A stretch of 52,990 bases of DNA from CAZIHO01 sp964538875 (lineage in GTDB: Bacteria > Pseudomonadota > Gammaproteobacteria > Chromatiales > Chromatiaceae), in the NCBI GenBank assembly GCA_964538875.1, contig CAZIHO010000009.1, positions 1-52,990 of the forward strand, read 5' to 3'. A model generated the notes under the pieces. That model had not been told where the DNA came from and ran no database searches. It was given only the letters and a program-made list of their open reading frames with translations. How positions within the stretch are numbered: the stretch's first letter is position 1; the number at the start of each line of letters is the position of its first letter. Shown here one piece after another: positions 36,076-43,319 of the stretch. The translations under genes and the position numbers were made by a program.

Positions 36076-37428
36076 ATGCGCTCGCTCCACGGTCGCCTCC
36101 TAATCGCGGCCAGCCTGGTGTTGGTGGGCTTCCTTGGCGCCACCGGCGCCGCCTTGTTCAAGGCTTTCCGGGATAGCGCGGAAACCGCGTTCCGGGAGCG
36201 CCTGCAGGGCTACGTGTACGCTCTGCTGGCAGCGGCCGACGAGGATGGGGGCGGGCGGATGCAACTTCCCCAGGAACTGCCGGATCCGCATTTTTCCAAT
36301 TTAGATTCTGGTTATTACGCCCAGGTCATGGGGGAAGAAGGCAATTTCCGCTGGCGCTCCCCGTCCCTGGCGGGCGAAGACAGGGACTTTCTGCAGCCCC
36401 AGGCGCCGGGACAGCGACAATTTCATCAGCAATCCGCCGGCCACGAGACCCTGTCGGTGATCAACCTAGGCATCTCCTGGGAGGATTTTCAGGGGCAGGA
36501 CCAGGAATACACCCTGGCAGTTGCGATTAGCACCACCGCCTTGAGCCGGGAAGTGGAAGGGTTCCGTACCGCCCTGTGGGAATGGCTGGGGGGACTGGCC
36601 CTGATGCTGTTGTTGGCCCAGGGCGCCATTTTGCGCTGGGGTCTCCAGCCGTTGCGGGGGGTCTGCGACGACTTACGGCGCATCGAGGAAGGGGTGGCAA
36701 ACCGTTTGGAGGGCCGCTATCCACAGGAACTGGAGGGACTCACCAGCGGCCTCAACGCCCTCATCACCAGCAGCCAAGCCAGCCAGCAGCGATACCGCAA
36801 TAGCCTGGGCGACCTGGCCCATAGCCTGAAGACGCCCTTGGCCATTTTGCGCCAAACCGCCGACGAGGGCAGGGATCCGGACCTGCTGCGGATCACCGTG
36901 GAAGAGCAGGTGCGACGCATGGACGAAATCGTGCAACACCAGTTGCGGCGTGCGGCAGCGGCTGGGCAGGTGGCCCTGGGCCGATCGTTGGACGTCGCGC
37001 CTCTGGTGGAGAAATTGGCCCGCTCGCTGGACAAGGTTTACCGGGAAAAAGCCATGGCGGTGGACCTGGTGCTCCAGGGAGACGCCCGCTTCTTCGGCGA
37101 CCAAGCGGATTTGCTGGAGATTCTGGGCAATCTCATGGATAACGCCTACAAGTACGGCACCCGCCGGGTACGGGTCACCAGCGAGCGCTTGGCGGACGGA
37201 CCCCGGCCGGGGCTGGTGCTGCGGGTGGAAGATGACGGTCCTGGGGTGCCACCGGACCAGGTCCATCAGGTAGCCCAGCGGGGCTGGCGGTTCGACCAGA
37301 GCCTGCCCGGCCAGGGGTTGGGTCTGTCCCTGGTGGGGGAAATCGTGGCGGTGTATGGGGGCCAGATGGGAGTCGGGGTCAGTGAGCTGGGTGGTGCCGC
37401 CTTTTGGGTGCGGTTTCCCCCCGGCTAA
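36076..37428 (+). CDS. PhoQ-like sensor histidine kinase
   Basis: The product is 450 aa. Two membrane helices (about 8-29 and 170-190) bound a periplasmic domain of about 140 residues. HAMP-like region and the H-box 'SLGDLAHSLKTPLAILR' (His249) match PhoQ-type kinases. The ATPase domain has 'ILGNLMDNAYKYG', 'VEDDGPGV' and 'GQGLGLSLV'. The periplasmic part is not strongly acidic, so sensing of divalent cations as in E. coli PhoQ cannot be assumed. The gene begins at the base after the regulator's stop. Confidence 0.95.
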   Translation: MRSLHGRLLIAASLVLVGFLGATGAALFKAFRDSAETAFRERLQGYVYALLAAADEDGGGRMQLPQELPDPHFSNLDSGYYAQVMGEEGNFRWRSPSLAGEDRDFLQPQAPGQRQFHQQSAGHETLSVINLGISWEDFQGQDQEYTLAVAISTTALSREVEGFRTALWEWLGGLALMLLLAQGAILRWGLQPLRGVCDDLRRIEEGVANRLEGRYPQELEGLTSGLNALITSSQASQQRYRNSLGDLAHSLKTPLAILRQTADEGRDPDLLRITVEEQVRRMDEIVQHQLRRAAAAGQVALGRSLDVAPLVEKLARSLDKVYREKAMAVDLVLQGDARFFGDQADLLEILGNLMDNAYKYGTRRVRVTSERLADGPRPGLVLRVEDDGPGVPPDQVHQVAQRGWRFDQSLPGQGLGLSLVGEIVAVYGGQMGVGVSELGGAAFWVRFPPG

Positions 37429-37474
37429 GGCTTGCCCAGACCCTTGGAGCGAGCTGATCTAGTTATGGAATTGG

Positions 37475-37522
37475 CTTAGAAAAGTCTTAGAACCTATTGT
37501 TTCAATAGATATAAATTGCAAT
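37475..37522 (+). promoter_or_regulatory. Candidate OmpR-type direct repeat and promoter before the NlpC/P60 gene
   Basis: CTTAGAA occurs twice (37475-37481 and 37486-37492), 11 bp from start to start, the spacing used by PhoP/OmpR regulators. The second copy sits in the -35 position, 17 bp before TATAAAT (37510-37516). The spacer includes TATTG-TTT-CAATA (37495-37507), and ATTGCAAT (37515-37522) overlaps the end of the -10. The layout, box replacing a poor -35, is the one seen at PhoP-activated promoters. It lies about 50 bp downstream of the kinase gene and 60-100 bp upstream of the lipoprotein gene. Confidence 0.5.
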
Positions 37523-37578
37523 ATGCCTGGGCCTGGCCTAGCATGAGTCCGGAGTGGCTCGGATAGGAGGTTGGGTCG

Positions 37579-38238
37579 ATGAGTGCTAGTGCCGCGGGGC
37601 GGCTAATCCTGGCCGGATGCCTGTTGCTGTTATTGGCGGGCTGCGGTTCCCATCCAACCCGGGACGGGGACCCGGTGCGGCAGGCAGCGGCCCGCGCCAG
37701 CGAATCCCTGGTGGGAACCCCCTACCGGTGGGGCGGCGAGTCGCCCCGGGAGGGATTTGATTGCAGCGGTCTGGTCTGGTACGCCTATCGCCAAGCCGGG
37801 GTCGACCTGCCCCGCACCGCCGACGAGCAACATCGGCAACTGTCGCCCATCGATCCCCGTATCGCGGGACCCGGCGACCTGCTATTTTTTCGCGTCCCCC
37901 GGTCGGACGGTCTGCACGTGGGCGTCGCCGTGGGTGGCCAGCGTTTTGTGCATGCGCCGTCGTCTGGGAAGGGCGTGAGTTATGCCAGCCTGACCAACCC
38001 CTTCTGGGCCCGCTGCCTGGTGGATGGGCGACGGGTGACGGACGCCGGGCGGGCGTCCGCTAGATCGCCCAAGGCCCGGGCATCAAAAGATGATGTTGCC
38101 CCCACCCGGCTTGCCGCCGCCTCCCAACTCGGGAGGAACGACGGTCGGCACGACGATGCGGGAGGACTGGTCCAAGGCATTCTCCCGAGCCCGCTGGTCG
38201 AGTTCTTCGACGGCTTCTCGAACCCCCTGGGGAAATAG
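37579..38238 (+). CDS. NlpC/P60 family lipoprotein (cell-wall peptidase)
   Basis: The product is 219 aa. Lipobox LLAGC gives lipid Cys22. The NlpC/P60 domain (about 40-150) has 'GTPYRWGGESPREGFDCSGLV' (split at Gly) with catalytic Cys62, 'DGLHVGVAV' with His113, and a third polar residue His125 in RFVHAP. It should cut peptidoglycan stem peptides, as Spr/MepS does. AGGAGG precedes the ATG. The domain ends near residue 150; the last 68 residues are not part of it, are Arg/Ala/Asp-rich, and from residue 169 lie antisense to the next gene. A lost stop codon may explain this tail. Confidence 0.9.
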   Translation: MSASAAGRLILAGCLLLLLAGCGSHPTRDGDPVRQAAARASESLVGTPYRWGGESPREGFDCSGLVWYAYRQAGVDLPRTADEQHRQLSPIDPRIAGPGDLLFFRVPRSDGLHVGVAVGGQRFVHAPSSGKGVSYASLTNPFWARCLVDGRRVTDAGRASARSPKARASKDDVAPTRLAAASQLGRNDGRHDDAGGLVQGILPSPLVEFFDGFSNPLGK

Positions 38239-38484
38239 GGCGCAGGCTTCTTCCAGGGACGCTGCCTGGATGGGAAAGGACAGCGGCATGGGACCCAAGT
38301 GGGTCATAATGCTGGCTTCCCCGAGGAAGATGGGGTCCCGCTCCGGATCAGGCTCACCGGCGGCGGTGACCGGCAGCAGACGGCGCAAGGTGACCGCGTT
38401 CAGGTCCGTATAGACTTCTTCCCGGTACAGGGAATCCGTGTTGACCTGGATGTCGGCAAGTCCTTGGGTACGATGTTCGGCCAT
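38083..38484 (-). CDS. Hypothetical protein, Gly-rich C-terminus (133 aa)
   Basis: The protein is soluble. 'QGLADIQVNTDSLYREEVYTDLNAVTLRRLLPV' (two predicted elements), 'FLGEASIMTHLGPMPLSFPIQAASLEEA' and the end 'VPPELGGGGKPGGG'. The first half mixes strands as in a small beta domain. I do not recognise the family. ATG follows AGGA at 9 nt. It is third in a leftward run sixA - LEA lipoprotein - this gene, and its last 52 codons are antisense to the tail of the NlpC/P60 gene. Its codon pattern is stronger than that of the tail. Confidence 0.75.
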   Translation of the reverse strand: MAEHRTQGLADIQVNTDSLYREEVYTDLNAVTLRRLLPVTAAGEPDPERDPIFLGEASIMTHLGPMPLSFPIQAASLEEACALFPQGVREAVEELDQRARENALDQSSRIVVPTVVPPELGGGGKPGGGNIIF

Positions 38485-38547
38485 GGCTAGGTCCTATGCA
38501 GATTGGGTAGGGAAGCGTACCCCCGGTGGTCGCCGGGAGCATCGCGG

Positions 38548-39018
38548 CTATCGTTGGGGCGGTAGGGTACCCAGATGGCCCTGATTCGAGAAATCCAGGG
38601 GCTCGATATCGTTGGCAAATGCCATGGAACCGTTGATGCCGTAGCCGAGGGAACCCCCCCAGCCGTCCTGAAAGCGCCGGATCTGCTCCGCCAGCCCCGG
38701 ATTTTGGGCGGACACCTCAATGGTCAACTCACCGGCACCGTGGGCATTGAGATCCAGGGATTGGTCGCTGACCGTGGGCAGCAGGGGCTGGCCATTGAGG
38801 CGCAGGTCAAAATGCAGGCCCCGAATCGGCAGGGGCACCGGATTGGGATTTTGAAATTTCAGTTTGACCCGGTAGCTGGTTTCCGCCGTGTTCGGGTCCA
38901 CAATCTGGACGCCGATGAGCCGGACCTGTACCGGGTCCAGCTTGAGTTGCATTCCGGCGCATCCGGCCAAGGTCAAGGCCAGAAGCCAACAAACAAGGGC
39001 TGCTCGGTTCCACGACAT
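38548..39018 (-). CDS. LEA type 2 family lipoprotein
   Basis: The product is 156 aa. Lipobox TLAGC gives lipid Cys20. The body 'DPVQVRLIGVQIVDPNTAETSYRVKLKFQNPNPVPLPIRGLHFDLRLNGQPL' (split in strands) is the LEA-2/WHy fold, with the hallmark NPNP and a strand after it. Bacterial members are periplasmic and of uncertain role, often linked to desiccation or stress. ATG 39018 is chosen for the lipoprotein signal; the frame upstream adds a Pro/Arg-rich extension with no function. It lies 110 nt after sixA. Confidence 0.88.
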   Translation of the reverse strand: MSWNRAALVCWLLALTLAGCAGMQLKLDPVQVRLIGVQIVDPNTAETSYRVKLKFQNPNPVPLPIRGLHFDLRLNGQPLLPTVSDQSLDLNAHGAGELTIEVSAQNPGLAEQIRRFQDGWGGSLGYGINGSMAFANDIEPLDFSNQGHLGTLPPQR

Positions 39019-39128
39019 GGGATTGGTCCAGGTTGGGTATGGAGGTTCCCGCCGGGGTGCGGGATTTGGGTCCGGTCCATTATGCCCCAGGGCCCTAGAC
39101 CTCGGAACATGGGGGACGTTCCGGCGCC

Positions 39129-39635
39129 TCAATCCGCCAACAGGCAGAGCTGACGGGGCTGCATGAGCCACTGCAATTCGCAACAGCCGGCTTCCGCCGG
39201 CGCATCACATTCCAGCAGACAGACCGCGCCCTTGCCTAGTCGCAGAAAGCCCTGGGGGCTGGCGGCGGTCAGCCAGGCGATGAGTCCGGAAAGGTCCGGC
39301 TCATGACCGACCAGGGCCAGGGTGGCCGCGTCCGGTTGACGGGCCAGCCACTGGGCGATGGTCTGGGGCCGGGCGCCGGGGGCTAATGCGGGGACCTGGA
39401 TCAGGCCCAGGCCCTGGTAGACGTTGGCGAGGATTTCCGCCGTTTGGGTAGCGCGCAGCGCCGGACTGACCGCGATGGCGTCGATGACCGGCACCAATTG
39501 GCGGATCGCCCGAGCCACCTGTCCCATGCGTTTACGACCCCGCTCGGTTAGCGGGCGCAACAAATCGTCCTGGCCAGTGGCGGCGAAGGTCGCCCAATCA
39601 TCGGCCAGGGCGTGACGGACGATGAGCAGTTCCAT
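39129..39635 (-). CDS. sixA: Phosphohistidine phosphatase SixA
   Basis: The product is 168 aa. 'LLIVRHALADDW' (RHG motif), 'RPLTERGRKRMGQVA', 'VSPALRATQTAEIL' and 'LALVGHEPDLSGLIAWL' define SixA, which removes phosphate from HPt histidines such as that of ArcB in E. coli. The second RHG-motif phosphatase at 30.1 kb has the same domain. It opens a leftward run with a LEA-2 lipoprotein and a hypothetical protein. Confidence 0.93.
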   Translation of the reverse strand: MELLIVRHALADDWATFAATGQDDLLRPLTERGRKRMGQVARAIRQLVPVIDAIAVSPALRATQTAEILANVYQGLGLIQVPALAPGARPQTIAQWLARQPDAATLALVGHEPDLSGLIAWLTAASPQGFLRLGKGAVCLLECDAPAEAGCCELQWLMQPRQLCLLAD

Positions 39636-39771
39636 GGCGAACCGGCCAACAGCCTTTCAGCGACAACCTAATGTGACGGTTAGATTACCACAAACGGCGG
39701 ATATGAATAATCCAGACCTAGACCGCCCGAACGGCCAAGAAAAAAATACTTTTTTATCGATTTTTATATAG

Positions 39772-40593
39772 TTAGCGATTGATGTTAAAAGCTAGACGCA
39801 CGTTGTTGGCCACTAACCCTTCTTCCTTTTGCTCGCTGGGCTTGACATAAAATTCCAGGATGGTTTCCCGGTTCATGAGCATATCCTCGGTTACATCGTC
39901 CGCCACTTCATTGGCGTGACAGAATACGCTGACGAAGGGCGAGTCCGGCTCCCGGGGGTCGATGACCCAGAGATTGCCGTCGATGCGGCGCACGAAGCGC
40001 AAGAACCCGTAGCCTTTTTCCGGAAACCACTTGGAGCAGACTCCCCGTACGCAGGAGCCCACCTGGCCCCACTCATTGCGGGGTTCGTAGGCCACCGGCA
40101 GCAGATCCGGAATCAGGAAACCCGAATAGAAGGAGTCTACTTGGCGTTGCAGGGCCTTGGAGAAGTTCTTGAAGGCGATCAACTCGACCCGGGAGCCCTT
40201 GTTTTGCAGGGCAGTCACCACCTGGAGGAAATCGCCGTCCCCGGTCACCAGCAGGACCTGGTCCAGACGTTCCGCCTGCAACATGGCGTCCACTGCCAGA
40301 TCCAGGTCCGCGTTGGCCTTGGTGGTGAGATTGCCTTCCTCGTCCGTGTAGCGGCGCACGTGTTTGACGGTGATTTTCCAGCCGAAATCCCGCACCATCT
40401 GCTGATAGGCGAAGGATTTTTTTGCGTAGTCGCCATCTTCCTTGGCGCGGTCCGGATCGAACGCCATGTAGGTGTTAAGCCGTAGTAGAACGCCGCCTTC
40501 CCGGGCCGCGAAGCGGCGCAACACGTCGTAACGCATCTGGTAGCCGCCGTTGTACTTGATGTTCTCGGCGTCGACGAAGACGCCCACACGCAT
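39772..40593 (-). CDS. LabA-like NYN-domain protein with cold-shock-like C-terminus
   Basis: The product is 273 aa. The NYN/PIN-like nuclease core has 'VGVFVDAENI', 'DLDLAVDAM' and 'TGDGDFLQV', whose acids would bind metal; LabA proteins belong here. After about residue 175 comes 'GVCSKWFPEKGYGFLRFV', an OB-fold resembling a cold shock domain (KWF-x5-GYGFI), then a strand-rich end. The pairing suggests a nuclease that binds RNA. ATG 40593 starts the NYN domain directly; an upstream ATG at 40674 would add a Lys/Pro-rich leader. The 3' side is AT-rich (39700-39770) without a clear terminator. Confidence 0.85.
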   Translation of the reverse strand: MRVGVFVDAENIKYNGGYQMRYDVLRRFAAREGGVLLRLNTYMAFDPDRAKEDGDYAKKSFAYQQMVRDFGWKITVKHVRRYTDEEGNLTTKANADLDLAVDAMLQAERLDQVLLVTGDGDFLQVVTALQNKGSRVELIAFKNFSKALQRQVDSFYSGFLIPDLLPVAYEPRNEWGQVGSCVRGVCSKWFPEKGYGFLRFVRRIDGNLWVIDPREPDSPFVSVFCHANEVADDVTEDMLMNRETILEFYVKPSEQKEEGLVANNVRLAFNINR

Positions 40594-40770
40594 GCCAGAT
40601 TTCAAGGTTTTGTCTCTCTCGCTCAGGGGTATTGGTTGCTTCTGGTGAACAGTGCAGCGTACGGGTCCGGTCATCCCGCCGGTTTCATCCCATTCTAACC
40701 GGTGGTTAGGACAGGCGGTCTAATGGCAGCCTGGGGGTGATGGGGAGCCGGTCTTTTCAATCCCACTAGA

Positions 40771-40795
40771 AAAAAGCCAGGATGAACTGGTTTTT
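40771..40795. terminator. Bidirectional hairpin with T-runs, possible terminator of a small gene
   Basis: AAAAAGCCAG...CTGGTTTTT forms a CCAG/CTGG stem extended by A-T pairs around a bulged G. Read leftward it gives CCAG...CTGGCTTTTTT, an intrinsic terminator 18 nt after the stop codon of the 59-codon ORF. No other gene reads into it from the right. Confidence 0.5.
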
Positions 40796-40812
40796 CCTTC
40801 TGGTTGGTCTAG

Positions 40813-40992
40813 TTAGGTTTCGGCCCGCCCAGCGGCTTGGATCTCCGGACGCCAGGGTTGGAGAAGGGATAGCTGATTTGGAGCCAGCTCCAGCGGGACC
40901 CGCGTTGGACCGGGAGCCAATCCCGGCAAGGGTAGGCTGATATAGGCCAACAGGATAATTCCAATGGGGGCTTCCGCCAAGGTCCGCCGCAC
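40813..40992 (-). CDS. Candidate small protein (59 aa) with signal or anchor
   Basis: From GTG 40992 the peptide begins VRRTLAEAPIGIILLAYISL and continues with 'PLPGLAPG', then 'TRVPLELAPNQLSLLQPW' and 'RPEIQAAGRAET'. The first 30 residues look like a signal peptide or membrane anchor. About two thirds of codons end in G or C. A hairpin terminator follows, and TTGAGG/TATACC lie upstream, with a 15-bp spacer, which would leave little or no leader. A competing frame on the same strand (84 codons, 40766-41020) has no such features. Start could instead be TTG 40980. Confidence 0.35.
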   Translation of the reverse strand: MRRTLAEAPIGIILLAYISLPLPGLAPGPTRVPLELAPNQLSLLQPWRPEIQAAGRAET

Positions 40993-41204
40993 CCTGGCCG
41001 GCCGGGTATAATTGGCTCAACCCTTCCTCAATCGTTTTATGCTGGCTCCCCGGCTTGGGGGAACCGGCGGTTGGGTTGATTGCATTTGGCTACTCCGGCT
41101 CTACTTATCCAAACTTCCCGCTGGCGCGATCCTAGCTTGGGAGGATGTCTAGGATAGGTCGGCGTTGTCGTGGACCCCCATCCCAGAACCTTTAAGAGAC
41201 TTGT

Positions 41205-42785
41205 ATGACCGAGCTTCGGGATCAGATTGCCCAGCGCCGCACCTTTGCCATTATTTCCCACCCGGACGCCGGCAAAACCACCCTCACGGAAAAGCTGTTG
41301 CTGTTCGGCGGGGCGATCCAGTTGGCGGGTACCGTGAAGGGTCGCAAGGCGGCCCGCCACGCCACCTCGGACTGGATGGAACTGGAAAAGCAGCGGGGGA
41401 TTTCCGTCACCTCGTCCGTGATGCAGTTCCCCTATGGGGAATCCATAATCAATCTGCTGGACACCCCTGGCCACGAAGATTTTTCCGAGGATACCTACCG
41501 TACCCTGACCGCCGTGGACTCAGCCTTGATGGTGATCGACGCCGCCAAGGGCGTCGAGGAACGCACCATCAAGCTGATGGAAGTATGCCGGCTGCGGGAT
41601 ACGCCGATCCTGACCTTTATCAACAAGCTGGACCGGGAAGGTCGGGACGCCATCGAGATCCTGGACGAGGTGGAATCGGTGCTCAAGATCCAGTGCGCGC
41701 CGGTGACCTGGCCGATCGGCAACGGCAAGCGTTTCAAGGGCGTTTTCGATCTGCGTACCCATGCCACCTACCTGTTCAGCGCCCGCCACGAGGGCCGGGT
41801 CAAGGAAGGGGAGTTGATTCTGGGGCTGGACAACCCGCGCCTGGATGAACTGCTGGGCGATCAGGCGGATGAACTGCGCCTGGACGTGGAACTGGTGCGG
41901 GGCGCCAGCCATGAATTGGACTTGGACGCCTATCGTCAAGGGCGCCAGACGCCGGTGTTGTTCGGATCGGCGCTCAACAATTTCGGCGTCAAGGAATTAT
42001 TGGACGCCTTTGTCCAATACGCGCCGCCGCCCCGTGCCCGGGCCGCCCAGCAACGCTTGGTCGGCCCGGACGAGGAGCCCTTCACCGGCTTCGTGTTTAA
42101 GATCCAGGCCAACATGGATCCGGCCCACCGGGACCGGGTGGCCTTTCTACGGGTTTGCTCCGGCACCTATCGCAAGGGCATGCGTCTGCGCCAGGTGCGC
42201 ACCGGCAAGAACATTCAGGTGGCCAAGGTCATCACCTTCCAGGCCGACGAGCGCCGCCAAGTGGAAGAAGCCTGGCCTGGCGACATCATCGGTCTGTTCA
42301 ACCACGGCACCATCCAGATTGGCGATACCTTCACCGAGGGGGAGGACCTCAAGTACGAGGGCGTGCCCTATTTCGCGCCGGAAATGTTCCGCCGGGTGGT
42401 GCTCCGGGACCCCCTGCGCATGAAGGCGCTGCACAAGGGCGTGGTCCAATTGGCGGAGGAGGGCGCCACCCAGGTGTTTCGGCCGCTGCGCAACAACGAC
42501 ATTCTGTTGGGTGCGGTGGGCCTGTTGCAGTTCGACGTGGCCGCCTACCGGCTCAAGGATGAGTATGGCGTCGAGGCGGTGGTGGAGTCGGTGGGCATTC
42601 ATGCCGCCCGCTGGGTGCGCTGCGATGACGACAAGATGCTGGCCCGTTTCAAGGACAAGGCCTTTGACAACCTGGCCGAGGACGGGGACGGTCAGTTGGT
42701 GTATCTGGCGCCTACCCGGGTTAATCTGGACCTGACCCGGGAGCGTTGGCCGGACGTGCGGTTTCTCGCTACCCGCGAGCTATGA
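41205..42785 (+). CDS. prfC: Peptide chain release factor 3
   Basis: The product is 526 aa (E. coli RF3 is 529). It is a GTPase that removes RF1 and RF2 from the ribosome after peptide release. The G-domain has 'SHPDAGKTTLTEKLL' (P-loop at 19-26), 'RGISVTSSVMQF' (switch I), 'DTPGHEDFSEDTYR' and 'NKLDREGRD'. The C-terminal 'FKDKAFDNLAEDGDGQLVYLAP' is typical of RF3 and not of EF-G. The start is ATG 41205 after AAGAG. ibaG follows 38 nt later. Confidence 0.98.
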   Translation: MTELRDQIAQRRTFAIISHPDAGKTTLTEKLLLFGGAIQLAGTVKGRKAARHATSDWMELEKQRGISVTSSVMQFPYGESIINLLDTPGHEDFSEDTYRTLTAVDSALMVIDAAKGVEERTIKLMEVCRLRDTPILTFINKLDREGRDAIEILDEVESVLKIQCAPVTWPIGNGKRFKGVFDLRTHATYLFSARHEGRVKEGELILGLDNPRLDELLGDQADELRLDVELVRGASHELDLDAYRQGRQTPVLFGSALNNFGVKELLDAFVQYAPPPRARAAQQRLVGPDEEPFTGFVFKIQANMDPAHRDRVAFLRVCSGTYRKGMRLRQVRTGKNIQVAKVITFQADERRQVEEAWPGDIIGLFNHGTIQIGDTFTEGEDLKYEGVPYFAPEMFRRVVLRDPLRMKALHKGVVQLAEEGATQVFRPLRNNDILLGAVGLLQFDVAAYRLKDEYGVEAVVESVGIHAARWVRCDDDKMLARFKDKAFDNLAEDGDGQLVYLAPTRVNLDLTRERWPDVRFLATREL

Positions 42786-42823
42786 GTGAGTCTATTTGCC
42801 GTTGTTGAGAGGGGGAGTTTGAC

Positions 42824-43081
42824 GTGGAGATTGCTGCGGTGGAGGCCCTGATTCGGGCCGGATTGGCCGGGTCCCAGGTGATCGTGGAGGGGGACGGCCG
42901 GCATTTCATGGCCCAGGTGGTGAGCCCGGAGTTCATAGGCAAATCTTTGCTCGAACGCCAGCGTCTGGTGATGGCGACGGTCAGCGCCGAACTTCAGAGC
43001 GGCGCCCTGCACGCCCTGTCCATTCGCACCTTCAGTCCCCCGGAATGGGCGGCGCTGCATCCGCCGGGACCCCTGGAATAG
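42824..43081 (+). CDS. ibaG: BolA family protein IbaG
   Basis: The product is 85 aa from GTG with AGAGGGGGAG upstream. It has the short IbaG build: 'ALIRAGLAGSQVIVEGDGRHFMAQVVSPEFIGKSLLERQRLV' (split at Pro) with the conserved GDGxHF and the SPEFxGKxxxxRQ helix, then 'LHALSIRTFSPPEW'. IbaG binds a 2Fe-2S cluster with a monothiol glutaredoxin. In E. coli it is beside murA; here it follows prfC. A BolA-type paralogue is at 12.3 kb. Confidence 0.93.
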   Translation: MEIAAVEALIRAGLAGSQVIVEGDGRHFMAQVVSPEFIGKSLLERQRLVMATVSAELQSGALHALSIRTFSPPEWAALHPPGPLE

Positions 43082-43319
43082 CGCCCAACCGGAACGCGCC
43101 GATTGAAATATTTAGCTTTTGCGCCGCCGGGCCGATGGACTAGTAACCGGGTCCATCCGTGGGCCGGGTTGATCCGGGCCAGGGATGTCCCGGCGCGGTA
43201 TGGAGCCGCGCGCAGGCCTAGACCCCGCCTTGGCGTTGCCGGCATCGGCCAAGCGGGCCTAGTTAATTAGGACTGGCCCCATCGGGCGGGCTGGTCCCTG
43301 TTCCAGAGGGGCGCCTTCT

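Larger units (their letters stand above)
40594..41204. other. 611-bp region between divergent labA-like gene and prfC
   Basis: The region holds, from left to right: the labA 5' side; a hairpin with T-runs on both sides (40771-40795); a 59-codon leftward ORF (40813-40992); a perfect TATAAT reading right (41007-41012), a candidate -10 for prfC without a good -35; and the prfC leader of about 190 nt. Confidence 0.5.

Noticed and set aside
40766..41020. 84-codon minus-strand frame overlapping the 59-codon candidate
   Set aside because: It runs into the terminator hairpin, shows shadow-like composition and no signal peptide. The 59-codon frame is better supported.
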